A stretch of DNA of 64,000 nt. Origin: Prevotella sp. UBA6994. Lineage in GTDB: Bacteria > Bacteroidota > Bacteroidia > Bacteroidales > Bacteroidaceae. The DNA lies in the NCBI GenBank assembly GCA_002449845.1, contig DJXW01000009.1, positions 57,962 through 121,961 on the forward strand. Direction: 5' to 3'. Position numbers and translations under genes: made by a program. Of the stretch, positions 1 through 9,319 are shown piece by piece. Numbering within the stretch: position 1 is the first letter of the stretch; every line of letters starts with the position of its first letter. Below the pieces are notes generated by a model, which did no database searches, had not been told where the DNA came from, and was given only the letters and a program-made list of their open reading frames with translations.

Positions 1-2
1 AC

Positions 3-242
3 CATCAAGGACCTATCGTCAGTTTTTACATAAATGGACTCCTTCCTTCCGATGTGGGTTACATTCTTCAGAACAGCTATGATATCACCGTGCGAACGGG
101 TTTACATTGTGCTCCGCTCATCCATCAACAATTTGGAACGTCAGAATACGGTACCGTACGAGTGAGTTTATCCCATTTCACAACGCATGAAGAATTGGAA
201 GCCTTTGTCAATGCCATTCGAGAAATTGCCCATAGCCTATGA
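3..242 (+). CDS. Cysteine desulfurase-like class V aminotransferase, C-terminal end (partial)
   Basis: The gene starts before the window; only the last 79 codons are present. The segment RTGLHCAPLIH carries the cysteine that accepts sulfur from L-cysteine in the class V aminotransferase (cysteine desulfurase) fold, followed by the usual closing helix region (GTVRVSLSHFTT, then a helix ending IREIAHSL). Members are PLP enzymes that release sulfur from cysteine for Fe-S clusters or other sulfur carriers. The PLP lysine lies outside the window, so the exact subfamily cannot be set. The stop overlaps the next start as ATGA, so it is probably co-translated with the small gene that follows. Confidence 0.8.
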   Translation, partial: HQGPIVSFYINGLLPSDVGYILQNSYDITVRTGLHCAPLIHQQFGTSEYGTVRVSLSHFTTHEELEAFVNAIREIAHSL

Positions 243-523
243 AAATAACGAATATCACACGATCACCAGAACCTTGTACCGAAGCAGGATGGATAGCTTT
301 CCAATATGAATTGGAACGTGTGGTTTGTCGTGACTTCATCTTGGCACTCCGTCCTCTTGGCTCTTTCATTTTCTTAGAGTCGCTATCCAAACCCTTTTTC
401 AAGATACAAAACCATCATTACATGATTAAGGGATTATTAAACGATTCTTCTATCAGGGTTGCCGTACATCGGGAACATCTCAACGAACAAGAACCTATCA
501 AACAATTGATTGAATCATTATGA
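239..523 (+). CDS. Small conserved-looking hypothetical protein downstream of cysteine desulfurase
   Basis: A 94-residue protein I do not recognise. It has no signal peptide or clear membrane segment. Two cysteines (in EPCTEAG and VVCRDF) sit in the N-terminal third, and the middle is hydrophobic (ILALRPLGSFIFLESL). It overlaps the upstream desulfurase stop and the downstream beta-helix start, each by ATGA, so it is translated from the same message. A role as a sulfur-acceptor partner is possible from position, but nothing in the sequence proves it. It is accepted as a gene because of the two tight overlaps. Confidence 0.6.
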   Translation: MKITNITRSPEPCTEAGWIAFQYELERVVCRDFILALRPLGSFIFLESLSKPFFKIQNHHYMIKGLLNDSSIRVAVHREHLNEQEPIKQLIESL

Positions 524-2037
524 AATATCTACTGACCTTTTTCCTACTATTCCTACATGCTTATTCCTTCGCAGGAGAGATCATCGTTCATCCTGGTGAA
601 AGCATTCATGATGCCTTGCGGACAGCAAGAGAATGGAGACGTACCAACGACCCTCGTTGTAAGGGAGGCATTACCATTACACTTGAGGCTGGGCGTTACT
701 ATATGTACGAACCGCTGTTTCTTCGTCCTGAGGATAGTGGTACAAAGGAGTCGCCGCTCGTCATTCGTGGCATCGGAGAGAACCACACGAGCATTATCTG
801 TGGCGATGCCCGACAACAGCATACACAGCTTTGGCCTCAACAAGGTATGGAGCGTATGATAGATTTTAAAAAGGAGGCTCGCACCATTACCATCCCTACT
901 CCACCAGACTCTGTGCTTCAATATTTCGCCTCGAAGAATACCCCGCTCGAAATGGTAGTACACCAACGATGGGCCATCGCCATTCTGCGTGTGAAGAAAA
1001 TGACCGTTGAGGGCGACAAGACCATCATATCGTTTATGGAGCCTGAGAGTCGACTGGAGTTTGAACATCCCTGGCCTCAGCCCGTTATCGGAGGCAAGAA
1101 GGGCAATAGCAGTTTTCTGCTACGCACCACCGAACAACGTGACGGAATCGAACAGCTGGTTATCGTTGACGGTGCCAACTATGTGCGTTTCGAAGGAATA
1201 ACTATAGATAAAACATGCTGGAACCGTCCGCTACATAAAGGTCACGTCACCCTGCAGGGTGGATTTCCCCTCATCGATGCCTATAAGCTAAAAGAGAATC
1301 CTGGGTTGCCTTGGGACGAAGGTCTCGAAAACCAAGCCTGGATAGAGCGCCCTGTGAGTGCAGTTACCGTGCGCAATGCCTATCACATAGAATTCTATTC
1401 GGTGTTGTTCCAAAATCTGGCCGCCACAGCATTGGACTTTGTCGATAATATCAGCGACTGTAAGGTACAGAAATGCACCTTCGGAAACATTGGTGGCACA
1501 GCCATCATGGGCGGTTCTTTTGCAGAGAGCCCTCGTGAGGTACACCGTCCCTACACCGACTTGGCCGAACATTGTCAACGGCTGACCATCACTGAAAACT
1601 TCATCGTCGATGCTGCCAACGAGGACTGGGGAGCCGTAGCCATCGCATTAGGGTACGTGCGCCACTGCACCGTCAGCAAAAACTATGTGAACCGTGTCAA
1701 CTATTCCGGCATCTGCATCGGCTGGGGATGGACACCTCTTGATACGGGTATGGAGAACAACCACATCGTGGGCAATAAAGTCAGCCACTATGCCCGTCAG
1801 CTGTACGATGCCGGAGGCATCTATACGCTGTCGAACCAACCCAACTCCACCATCAAGGGCAACGAAATATCGCAACCCTTCCCTGCACCATACGCCACTA
1901 ACGACCGTGGGTTCTGCATCTATCTCGATGCCCGCACCGATGGCTTCACAATAGAGAATAATACAACCGAAGGACGCTTGATCCGTCGTGATGAAATCGG
2001 TGACAATCATCCTGGTCCAAATATCGTATTCAAGTAA
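520..2037 (+). CDS. Secreted right-handed beta-helix carbohydrate-active protein (GH141-like)
   Basis: A 505-residue protein with a signal peptide (MKYLLTFFLLFLHAYSFAGE). Residues about 20-100 resemble the opening of polysaccharide-active beta-helix proteins (HDALRTAREWRRT, then LEAGRYYMYEPLFLRPEDSG). The second half is a parallel beta-helix, with repeated short N-x-I/V-x strands and the conserved-looking segments EDWGAVAIALGY, YSGICIGWGW and YDAGGIYTLSNQP. This arrangement is like glycoside hydrolase family 141, which includes alpha-L-fucosidase and xylanase activities, but I cannot assign catalytic residues. There is no type IX sorting tail. It lies one base before a GH31 gene and starts by ATGA overlap with the preceding gene, so it belongs to the same transcript as the sugar-use genes. 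Confidence 0.7.
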   Translation: MKYLLTFFLLFLHAYSFAGEIIVHPGESIHDALRTAREWRRTNDPRCKGGITITLEAGRYYMYEPLFLRPEDSGTKESPLVIRGIGENHTSIICGDARQQHTQLWPQQGMERMIDFKKEARTITIPTPPDSVLQYFASKNTPLEMVVHQRWAIAILRVKKMTVEGDKTIISFMEPESRLEFEHPWPQPVIGGKKGNSSFLLRTTEQRDGIEQLVIVDGANYVRFEGITIDKTCWNRPLHKGHVTLQGGFPLIDAYKLKENPGLPWDEGLENQAWIERPVSAVTVRNAYHIEFYSVLFQNLAATALDFVDNISDCKVQKCTFGNIGGTAIMGGSFAESPREVHRPYTDLAEHCQRLTITENFIVDAANEDWGAVAIALGYVRHCTVSKNYVNRVNYSGICIGWGWTPLDTGMENNHIVGNKVSHYARQLYDAGGIYTLSNQPNSTIKGNEISQPFPAPYATNDRGFCIYLDARTDGFTIENNTTEGRLIRRDEIGDNHPGPNIVFK

Positions 2038-2038
2038 A

Positions 2039-4348
2039 ATGAAACAAACTAACTATCACCTTTTCGACTTCATGGACTTCGACCCTGATATGCAGAAAGA
2101 CGAAGCCTTATGGAAAGCGTACACCCCACAATCTGTCAAGGAACAAGATGGTGACATCGTCATCTCGATACCTTATCAAAAACAGAAACATCAGGAAGAC
2201 ATGGCTCCTGATTCAGACGTACTACAAGAGTGTTATGAACTTATCATACGAGCATACGAATCGAACATCTTACGCATCTACACATCAATGATTCACGACG
2301 AGATGCTAGAAGAAGATGACATGCTGCAAATGCAAGTGAAACGAATGCATCTGCACTTGGACGGTACTCACATCATAGATGCTGAAGGAAAGACAAGGGG
2401 AGTCATTGACCTACGTCCTCCCGTGCTGGACCACTGGAGCGACCTGCTTCCCGATACTCAGCCAGCTCCATTTATCACCTTTTACCCAGACGGCGATGAA
2501 GACAAGCCCATTGCCCTCAGTGACGACCATTTCTCTCCGCCTCGTTACGATGCTCTTCCCCTCGGTTTCGTCTGTTGTGATGCCATCACAACAGACATAA
2601 CAAGCGAGAAAAAGAATGAGCGAGCCACCATCAGCTTCAAATGTGAAGCAGACGAGTGCTTTGCAGGCACTGGTGAACGATTCAGGAAAATGGATTTAAG
2701 CGGTCAGACTTTCCAACTGAAAAACCAAGACGGACAAGGCGTGAACAACCGCAGATGTTATAAGAACATTCCTTTTTATTTGTCAAGTCGTATGTATGGG
2801 GCATTCTATCACACGAGCGACTATTGCAAGCTCTCATTAGCCGATCATTCCTCACGCTCTGTACAATTTATGTGCGACAGGGCTACGATAGATGTTTTCC
2901 TTATTGGCGGAAAGAATCCAGAGGAGATTCTCCGTGGTTATCGTCAACTCACAGGATTTCCCTCTATGCCACCGCTATGGTCTTTCGGTATATGGATGAG
3001 CAGGATGACTTACTTCTCTGCTGATGAAGTAAACGAGATTTGTGAACGACTCCGTAACGAACACTATCCTTGCGACGTGATTCACCTTGATACGGGATGG
3101 TTCCGAAAAGACTGGCTCTGCGAATGGAAATTCAATCCCGAAAGATTTCCACATCCACAAGATTTCATCCAACGTCTGAGAGAAAAAGGTTTCAAGATTT
3201 CCTTGTGGCAACTGCCATATATCGCATACGGAGCGGAACAGTTGGAAGAGGCTAAAGCCCATCACTACATAAGCAGTCAGCTTCATTCTTCATCAAAAGA
3301 AGATATGAAAGGAGAAGACAATTCTTCCAATTTTTCTGCCCTCGACTATGCGGGAACCATCGACTTTACCAATCCTGCAGCCGTTGAATGGTATAAGGAA
3401 AAACTACTCAAACCGCTCATTGACATGGGCATACTTTGCATCAAGACCGACTTCGGTGAAAACATTCATATCAACCATCAATATCACGGTATGCCTGCGG
3501 AGCGATTGAACAATATCTATGCCCTACTCTACCAACGTGCTGCCTACGAAGCCCTTCAAGAATCTCAGATTCCCATTACGTCACACGGAAAGAAACAGGA
3601 GGGTACTTGTATTTGGGCAAGGGCTGCTTGGGCAGGATGTCAGCGTTATCCCTTACATTGGGGAGGAGACAGCGCCAGTTCTTGGGATGGAATGGCAGGT
3701 TCACTCAAAGGCGGTTTGCACTTCGGACTGAGTGGTTTCGCTTTTTGGAGTCATGATGTACCAGGATTTCATTCCATTCCCAACTTCATGAACTCGCCTT
3801 TAGATGAACGGGTATATGTAAGATGGACACAATTTGGCGTTTTTACCTCGCACATTCGCTATCATGGCACATGCAAGCGAGAACCTTGGCACTATCCGAA
3901 TATTGCTCCCATCATCAAGCGTTGGTGGAACTTACGTTACAGACTTATTCCCTACATCATCGAGCAAAGTGAAAAGGCTTGTCAATGTGGACTACCTTTA
4001 TTGCAAGCTCTGCTGATTCAACATCCATACGACCGCCAATGCTGGCACATCGACGATGAGTATTACTTTGGCAACGATTTCCTTGTCTGTCCCGTCATGA
4101 ACAGTCAAGACAAACGAGACATCTACCTTCCTGAAGGAGAATGGGTAAACTTCTTCACCGGTGAACGAATGACAGGTGGCAAATGGTATTACAACATACA
4201 TACGCCTCTCGAACTCATGCCTGTCTTTGTTCGCCTTAACTCCTGTATCAAGATGTATCCATACAACGTTGATTGCACTGACGAAATGGATCTCTCACAA
4301 AGCATAGGCATCAAAATTGATTCCACCTTTACAGGTTACCACCTATAA
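2039..4348 (+). CDS. Cytoplasmic GH31 family alpha-xylosidase
   Basis: A 769-residue glycoside hydrolase family 31 enzyme of the YicI alpha-xylosidase type, which releases alpha-xylose from small xyloglucan-type oligosaccharides. The nucleophile motif KTDFGE places the catalytic aspartate at D471; the acid/base aspartate lies in WGGDSASSWDG at D544. The companion motifs WARAAWAGCQRYPLHWGG and LHFGLSGFAFWSHDVPGF are typical. There is no signal peptide, so it should act in the cytoplasm on imported sugar. The start at 2039 directly follows the upstream stop; an upstream in-frame ATG at 1988 would bury 51 bases in the previous gene and is less likely. The neighbouring symporter 20 bases downstream is the likely source of substrate. 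Confidence 0.9.
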   Translation: MKQTNYHLFDFMDFDPDMQKDEALWKAYTPQSVKEQDGDIVISIPYQKQKHQEDMAPDSDVLQECYELIIRAYESNILRIYTSMIHDEMLEEDDMLQMQVKRMHLHLDGTHIIDAEGKTRGVIDLRPPVLDHWSDLLPDTQPAPFITFYPDGDEDKPIALSDDHFSPPRYDALPLGFVCCDAITTDITSEKKNERATISFKCEADECFAGTGERFRKMDLSGQTFQLKNQDGQGVNNRRCYKNIPFYLSSRMYGAFYHTSDYCKLSLADHSSRSVQFMCDRATIDVFLIGGKNPEEILRGYRQLTGFPSMPPLWSFGIWMSRMTYFSADEVNEICERLRNEHYPCDVIHLDTGWFRKDWLCEWKFNPERFPHPQDFIQRLREKGFKISLWQLPYIAYGAEQLEEAKAHHYISSQLHSSSKEDMKGEDNSSNFSALDYAGTIDFTNPAAVEWYKEKLLKPLIDMGILCIKTDFGENIHINHQYHGMPAERLNNIYALLYQRAAYEALQESQIPITSHGKKQEGTCIWARAAWAGCQRYPLHWGGDSASSWDGMAGSLKGGLHFGLSGFAFWSHDVPGFHSIPNFMNSPLDERVYVRWTQFGVFTSHIRYHGTCKREPWHYPNIAPIIKRWWNLRYRLIPYIIEQSEKACQCGLPLLQALLIQHPYDRQCWHIDDEYYFGNDFLVCPVMNSQDKRDIYLPEGEWVNFFTGERMTGGKWYYNIHTPLELMPVFVRLNSCIKMYPYNVDCTDEMDLSQSIGIKIDSTFTGYHL

Positions 4349-4368
4349 CACATTAAAAATCTATCACC

Positions 4369-5922
4369 ATGAACACTCATTATATGCAAGGCCTTGATTG
4401 GCTTATCTTGATTATCTACTTTGTCATTTTGCTCACTATCGGCATCTGGGCAAGTATGAAACGAAAGAAAGAGAGTAGCTTGTTTCTTGCAGAACATACA
4501 TTAAGATGGCATCATATCGGATTCTCCATGTGGGGAACCAACGTGGGACCGTCCATGCTCATCGCCAGTGCGAGTGCAGGATTCACCACGGGTATTGTCT
4601 CTGGCAACTATGCCTGGTATTCGTTTGTTTTTATCGCCTTGCTTGCCTTTGTGTTTGCACCCCGATACTTGGGCGCCAACATCCAGACAATACCTGAGTT
4701 TATGGGATTACGATTCGGGCAGTCCACGCGCAACATCCTCGCTTGGTACACCATCGTCACCATCATCATATCGTGGTTGGCTCTCACGCTCTTTGCCGGT
4801 GGCATCCTCATCAGACAGGTGTTCGACTTCCCCATGTGGTTGTCTGCCCTCATTTTGCTTGTCATCTCTGCTTTCTTCACCATGATGGGAGGATTGAAAG
4901 CCGTTGCTTATACCAATGTCTATCAGATGATTCTGCTGATTGTCGTATCGGCTACATTAACCATCGTTGGAATCAGTCATGTGGGAGGAATTACAGCATT
5001 GGTAGAGAAGGTTCCTGCTGATTACTGGATTCTCTTCAAGCCCAATACCGATGAGGCATTCCCATGGTTACCCATCATCTTAGGCTATCCCGTCATGGGA
5101 GTATGGTTCTGGTGTACTGACCAGTCGATGGTGCAACCCGTATTGGCAGCACGCAATCTGAAGGAAGGGCAATTGGGAACCAATTTCACGGGATGGCTGA
5201 AGATTCTCGACGTGCCTCTTTACATTCTCCCAGGTGTTATCTGCTTTGCCTTATTCCCCGATTTGAAGAATCCTGACGAGGCTTATCTCACAATGGTAGA
5301 AAACCTGTTTCCCATGGGAATGGTAGGACTGGTCTTTGCCGTGCTTACCGCTTGTCTTGTCTCTACGATTGGGTCTGCACTGAACGCTCTCAGCACTGTC
5401 TTCACCATCGACATCTACGTGAAGAAATTCAACCCCTCCGCTTCACAAAGAAGAATCAACTATGTGGGAAGAATTGTCACCGTCATCGGAGCCATCACTG
5501 CCATCGCCCTGACCATCGCCATCGACAGTATCAAAGGGCTTAACCTTTTCAACGTGTTCCAATCGGTATTGGGTTTCATCGCACCGCCCATGACTGCCGT
5601 ATTCCTTCTTGGCGTATTTTGGAAGCGTACCACGACACGGGCAGCCAACATTGCGCTCACCGCAGGTACTGCCTTCTGCCTGATTGTGGGCATATTGTAT
5701 TTGTGGGGACCAGAAAGTGCACTCTGGCCACACTTCATGCTTCTGTCGTTTTATTTGTTCGTCATCTTGGTAGTGATGATGGTTGTGATTTCCTTATCCG
5801 ACAAACATGGGGAAATACATGACATTCCCTCTCCCATTCACGAGGATTACTCCAAGGTAGTGATAGGATTGTGGGTAGCTCTCATCATCGTGATGATCGG
5901 ACTTTACGTTTATTTCAATTAA
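4369..5922 (+). CDS. Sodium:solute symporter family sugar transporter
   Basis: A 517-residue polytopic membrane protein of the SSS (sodium/glucose cotransporter) family. The N-terminal helix LDWLILIIYFVILLTIGIWA and the segment SSLFLAEHTLRWHHIGFS are typical, as is TNVGPSMLIASASAGFTTG in the first part of the LeuT-like core. About thirteen hydrophobic stretches follow. It is expected to import a sugar or short oligosaccharide with sodium. It lies 20 bases after a cytoplasmic GH31 alpha-xylosidase, so a xyloside such as isoprimeverose is a reasonable guess. The pairing suits small substrates; no SusC/SusD pair is present in the window. Confidence 0.9.
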   Translation: MNTHYMQGLDWLILIIYFVILLTIGIWASMKRKKESSLFLAEHTLRWHHIGFSMWGTNVGPSMLIASASAGFTTGIVSGNYAWYSFVFIALLAFVFAPRYLGANIQTIPEFMGLRFGQSTRNILAWYTIVTIIISWLALTLFAGGILIRQVFDFPMWLSALILLVISAFFTMMGGLKAVAYTNVYQMILLIVVSATLTIVGISHVGGITALVEKVPADYWILFKPNTDEAFPWLPIILGYPVMGVWFWCTDQSMVQPVLAARNLKEGQLGTNFTGWLKILDVPLYILPGVICFALFPDLKNPDEAYLTMVENLFPMGMVGLVFAVLTACLVSTIGSALNALSTVFTIDIYVKKFNPSASQRRINYVGRIVTVIGAITAIALTIAIDSIKGLNLFNVFQSVLGFIAPPMTAVFLLGVFWKRTTTRAANIALTAGTAFCLIVGILYLWGPESALWPHFMLLSFYLFVILVVMMVVISLSDKHGEIHDIPSPIHEDYSKVVIGLWVALIIVMIGLYVYFN

Positions 5923-5954
5923 TAACACATCATTCATTCTCTTTTTGTCTGCAA

Positions 5955-6248
5955 ATGGCTTGGAAAAAGACTTATCGATGTGAATCGTGTGGATATGAGG
6001 CAGAGGATTATGAAGGACAGGGATTGTTTCGACAAAGCATCACCTCCATTAGTTGTCCAGACTGTCACAGTATCCAAAATATTGTCGTAGGGGGCATCAT
6101 TGCCGATGTTGCCCCATCATACAGAAGTGAGGTAGGCAGGCTCTGTCTCAACTGTGGCAGCGACAGAATTAAGGTTTGGGATAAGCAAACATGTCCTAAA
6201 TGCAATGGAAAGATGGTCTTTACTGGCGATAAGTCTTTTTGGACTTAG
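5955..6248 (+). CDS. Double zinc-ribbon small protein
   Basis: A 97-residue soluble protein with four CxxC pairs: CESC near residue 9, CPDC near residue 37, CLNC near residue 68 and CPKC near residue 84. The spacing suggests two zinc-ribbon modules joined by a hydrophobic linker (IQNIVVGGIIADV). The start at ATG 5955 fits the first conserved-looking residues MAWKKTYRCESCGYEAEDYEG; an upstream start would lie inside the symporter gene. Such proteins bind metal and often nucleic acid or protein partners, but the target is unknown. It lies 32 bases after the symporter gene and is convergent with the next GH31 gene. Confidence 0.75.
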   Translation: MAWKKTYRCESCGYEAEDYEGQGLFRQSITSISCPDCHSIQNIVVGGIIADVAPSYRSEVGRLCLNCGSDRIKVWDKQTCPKCNGKMVFTGDKSFWT

Positions 6249-6278
6249 CCAGTAAAACTATCCCTAAAAACACTAGAA

Positions 6279-8627
6279 TTACCTCTCTATCTCCTGTATC
6301 TTCTCATCCCCTGGACGGTAGAGCCATCCTTTACATTTTTTCTTATCTGCGCTGTAGGCTTTCCATTCTATCTTGTCCCATTCTATCTTATCTGTGCGTT
6401 GCGCCAATGGCACATGAGGAATCAGCGAACCATCGCGGACGAGGATGATGGCAGGTATCTTTCCTGCCTCTATGTCTTGATAGCCTCCTTCATATACCTT
6501 CCCATTCTGATAGTCTATCCACTTTCCTTTAGGCAAGTAACAGGTGCGTGATGTTCCGCTTTCCATCAAGGGAGCCACCAATATTTGTTCACCAAACATA
6601 TACTCATCTTCTACGAGCCATGCTCCTGGATCATTGGGGAATTCGACGAACAATGCTCTCACCATCGGCAAACCTTTCTCCGTACAATCCTTGGCTTGTG
6701 CATAGACGTAAGGCATTAACCGATACTTCAATTCAGCACTCTCGCGGAATGCCTTCGTAAACGATTCGCTAATCAACCACGGTTCGGTTGGTGGGGCACC
6801 ATGCGCACGGGTATGACTACTGAGGAATCCGAAGGGCAACCAACGACGGTAGATATCTTCAGGACTTGCCGTTACGAATCCACCCATATCATGGCTCCAG
6901 AAAGAGAAACCGCTCAAGCCAAACGACAAGCCTCCTCGCAAATCGCCTAACAATCCCGTGTTGGTGGTGGCAGCATCGCCTCCCCAATGCAAGGGATAGC
7001 GTTGACTTCCAGCCCAAGCGGAACGCGCCCAAATCACGCCTTCACGTGGTTTCTCTCTTTCTATCACTTCCCACAATGCCTTATTATATCTGAGTGGATA
7101 GAGATTATGCTCATACATGCCTCCCTTGCCGCTGTAATAAAAACCATTCAGCGGAGCAGCCTCGCCAAAGTCACACTTGATCACATCTACCCCTTGTCGA
7201 ATCAATCCTGCTATCTTATCCTGATACCATTTCACGGTCTTGGGGTTAGACAAGTCGAGTACGGCATCTTCGTATGGCATTCCGCCCGTGGAGTTCTTCA
7301 CGTGCATTCCTCCATCTACCAACTCCTTGAAATACCTGTTCTTCGGAGTGAAATAAGGCAATTGCCACAGACAGGTATGGAATCCCATCTCATCCATCTG
7401 CTTCAACATCTTCACGGGATTCTTGAAACGATTCTTCGAGAACTCGTAGTCACATTGCCAATCCACGTCAAACCAGCCCGTATCGAAGTGTATCACGTCA
7501 GAAGGGATATTGTTCTTGCGCAATTGATTAGCAATTTCCATTCCTTCCTCTTGAGAGAAATACGTGATACGGCTCATCCATGTGCCGAAAGTCCAGAGGG
7601 GCAACATGGGCGATTTTCCCGTTACTTCGGTATATTCATTCAGGATGTCCTTAGGCTCACCGAAGAAGATGAAATAATCCATCGTCTCATCACCCATGAA
7701 TAGGCGGTCGGCACCGATATACGAAGCACCGAAATCGCACGTAACGGGCGCGGATGTGTGCATGAATATACCATAACCTCTATTCGAGAAGAAGAAAGGT
7801 ACTGGTTTGTATTGTCCGTCCGTCTCTGGTCCTTGTGGGTCAGTAACAAACAAATGTACCTTCTGCCCTACCTTATTGAGTTTCGTAAACGATTCGCCAC
7901 AACCGTAAATGCGTTCGCTCGGTGCAAGCGTAAAGACGGGATTGATGCTACGAGAGTTGTCGCTTCCGCGCTTGACGAACGAGAATGGTAACAATTTCAC
8001 TTGCGAAGAGTCATTGTCGATGATGTGGCGCGTTTGCGTGAGAATCTTTCCTTTCGCGTCTTTCACCACCAATCGCCAAGGGTGCTTCCGTATTTCCAAC
8101 GAGCCATACGCGCTTTTATACACCACGGCTTCTGGTGTTTCGGAAACCTTCCAATCTTGTTGTGCAGATGCAACGCCACCATTCACTAATTTAGAGATAA
8201 AGGCAGGCGAAAACATCACGTCATCTTTGTCCTCATCAGTAGGTTCTATGGGCGTGGTAAGCATGGTAATGCGCAACGTTCTCGGACTTACCAAACGCAC
8301 TTGCATTTTCAAATCGGGATCGTTCTCGTAGGCTGCATCGGGGAAATCGAGCATTTGCATACGCACGGGCCAATAGCCATTGGTATTGAAGGCTTGACGA
8401 GGCGACAGGCGATACCGTTTCCAATTCACGGTACCGATACCTTTCGAGACATCAAACGACGAAAGGCTATCTGCCAGGAAATAGGTGTTTGACAAGTCAT
8501 AGAAATCGGTTGACATGTCTTTCTGCGCATTCATCAAATACTGAACACCTGCATTGGTTTGGATTTGTGCGTTTGCCGTAAGGGTCAAGGCACAAATCAT
8601 GCTGAGAACAAAGAATTTTCTTTTCAT
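6279..8627 (-). CDS. Secreted GH31 family alpha-xylosidase/alpha-glucosidase
   Basis: A 782-residue family 31 glycoside hydrolase with a signal peptide (MKRKFFVLSMICALTLTANAQ), so it acts in the periplasm or outside the cell. The nucleophile is in IKCDFGEAAP at D486 and the acid/base in LHWGGDAATTNTG at D551. The N-terminal beta-sandwich (about residues 20-300) and the (beta/alpha)8 barrel from about 330 match family length. Start 8627 was chosen over an in-frame ATG seven codons earlier because the signal peptide begins there. The opposite strand and the signal peptide separate it from the cytoplasmic GH31 at 2039. Two paralogs in different compartments suggest stepwise removal of alpha-linked side chains. 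A possible promoter -7 box TACATTTG lies at 8702-8695. Confidence 0.9.
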   Translation of the reverse strand: MKRKFFVLSMICALTLTANAQIQTNAGVQYLMNAQKDMSTDFYDLSNTYFLADSLSSFDVSKGIGTVNWKRYRLSPRQAFNTNGYWPVRMQMLDFPDAAYENDPDLKMQVRLVSPRTLRITMLTTPIEPTDEDKDDVMFSPAFISKLVNGGVASAQQDWKVSETPEAVVYKSAYGSLEIRKHPWRLVVKDAKGKILTQTRHIIDNDSSQVKLLPFSFVKRGSDNSRSINPVFTLAPSERIYGCGESFTKLNKVGQKVHLFVTDPQGPETDGQYKPVPFFFSNRGYGIFMHTSAPVTCDFGASYIGADRLFMGDETMDYFIFFGEPKDILNEYTEVTGKSPMLPLWTFGTWMSRITYFSQEEGMEIANQLRKNNIPSDVIHFDTGWFDVDWQCDYEFSKNRFKNPVKMLKQMDEMGFHTCLWQLPYFTPKNRYFKELVDGGMHVKNSTGGMPYEDAVLDLSNPKTVKWYQDKIAGLIRQGVDVIKCDFGEAAPLNGFYYSGKGGMYEHNLYPLRYNKALWEVIEREKPREGVIWARSAWAGSQRYPLHWGGDAATTNTGLLGDLRGGLSFGLSGFSFWSHDMGGFVTASPEDIYRRWLPFGFLSSHTRAHGAPPTEPWLISESFTKAFRESAELKYRLMPYVYAQAKDCTEKGLPMVRALFVEFPNDPGAWLVEDEYMFGEQILVAPLMESGTSRTCYLPKGKWIDYQNGKVYEGGYQDIEAGKIPAIILVRDGSLIPHVPLAQRTDKIEWDKIEWKAYSADKKKCKGWLYRPGDEKIQEIER

Positions 8628-8809
8628 ATTTCTTGAATCATTTTTCATAAGAACGATGGGAGTATCATTCGCATTGGCGTGTGTTTATACATTGCAAATG
8701 TACACAATAAACCTGAAAAATAGTTGTATTATTGGCAGAAGATATATTAAAGTACATCTTTTTAACTTTGTTTTTAACTTCTAATGATGTGTGTATCGAT
8801 AATTATTCG

Positions 8810-8817
8810 TATTTTTG
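8810..8817 (+). promoter_or_regulatory. Bacteroidetes -7 promoter box for the helical repeat gene
   Basis: TATTTTTG matches TAnnTTTG and lies 39 bases before the ATG at 8857. No convincing TTTG -33 box is found at the usual distance, so this is a partial match. Confidence 0.45.
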
Positions 8818-8856
8818 AACGCTATAAATATATTTTTCAACTAAAACATTTTTGAT

Positions 8857-9315
8857 ATGAGCGATTTTGACGATTTATTGAAAGGAATTAAAAAGGGTTT
8901 GAGCGAACTTGCAGAAGATGCTCAAGAGAAGTACAATGATTTGACAAACTACCTCGACACACACAATGCCGACGAAATCAAACGCGACCTCAAGGAGATT
9001 GCAGACAAGACAACCTCTGACGCAAAGGAACAGTTGGAAAAGGCTAAGAAAGAATGGAACGAAGTGGATGTCAACGAGAAAGTGGCTGACATGAAGGAAG
9101 ATTTCCAAGAGGGTATCAGCAAAGCAAAGGAAACCATCGACGAGGGAATCGAGAAAGCCAAGAAAGAACTGAAGGAAATGGACGTGGAGGCAAAGATTGC
9201 CGACGCGAAGGAAGACTTACAGGAGGGAATAGACAAGGCAAAAGTTGCTTTGGGAGAAGGTATCGACGTAGTTCAAAAACAATTTGCCGAACTCAAGAAG
9301 AGATTCAATCTATAA
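8857..9315 (+). CDS. Amphipathic helical repeat protein (LEA/apolipoprotein-like)
   Basis: A 152-residue, highly charged protein made almost wholly of helix-forming residues, rich in K, E, D and A, without cysteine or signal peptide. Two tandem units of about 38 residues can be seen: one around EVDVNEKVADMKEDFQEGI and one around EMDVEAKIADAKEDLQEGI, each followed by a K/E-rich linker helix. This pattern is like late-embryogenesis-abundant or apolipoprotein-type helices that bind membranes or protect proteins under stress. I do not recognise a specific family, and function is inferred from composition only. The pectate lyase gene begins five bases downstream, so the two may share a transcript. 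Confidence 0.75.
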   Translation: MSDFDDLLKGIKKGLSELAEDAQEKYNDLTNYLDTHNADEIKRDLKEIADKTTSDAKEQLEKAKKEWNEVDVNEKVADMKEDFQEGISKAKETIDEGIEKAKKELKEMDVEAKIADAKEDLQEGIDKAKVALGEGIDVVQKQFAELKKRFNL

Positions 9316-9319
9316 CATA

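Noticed and set aside
1988..2039. Earlier ATG for the GH31 gene
   Set aside because: It would add 17 residues encoded inside the preceding gene; the ATG one base after that gene's stop gives a normal N-terminus.
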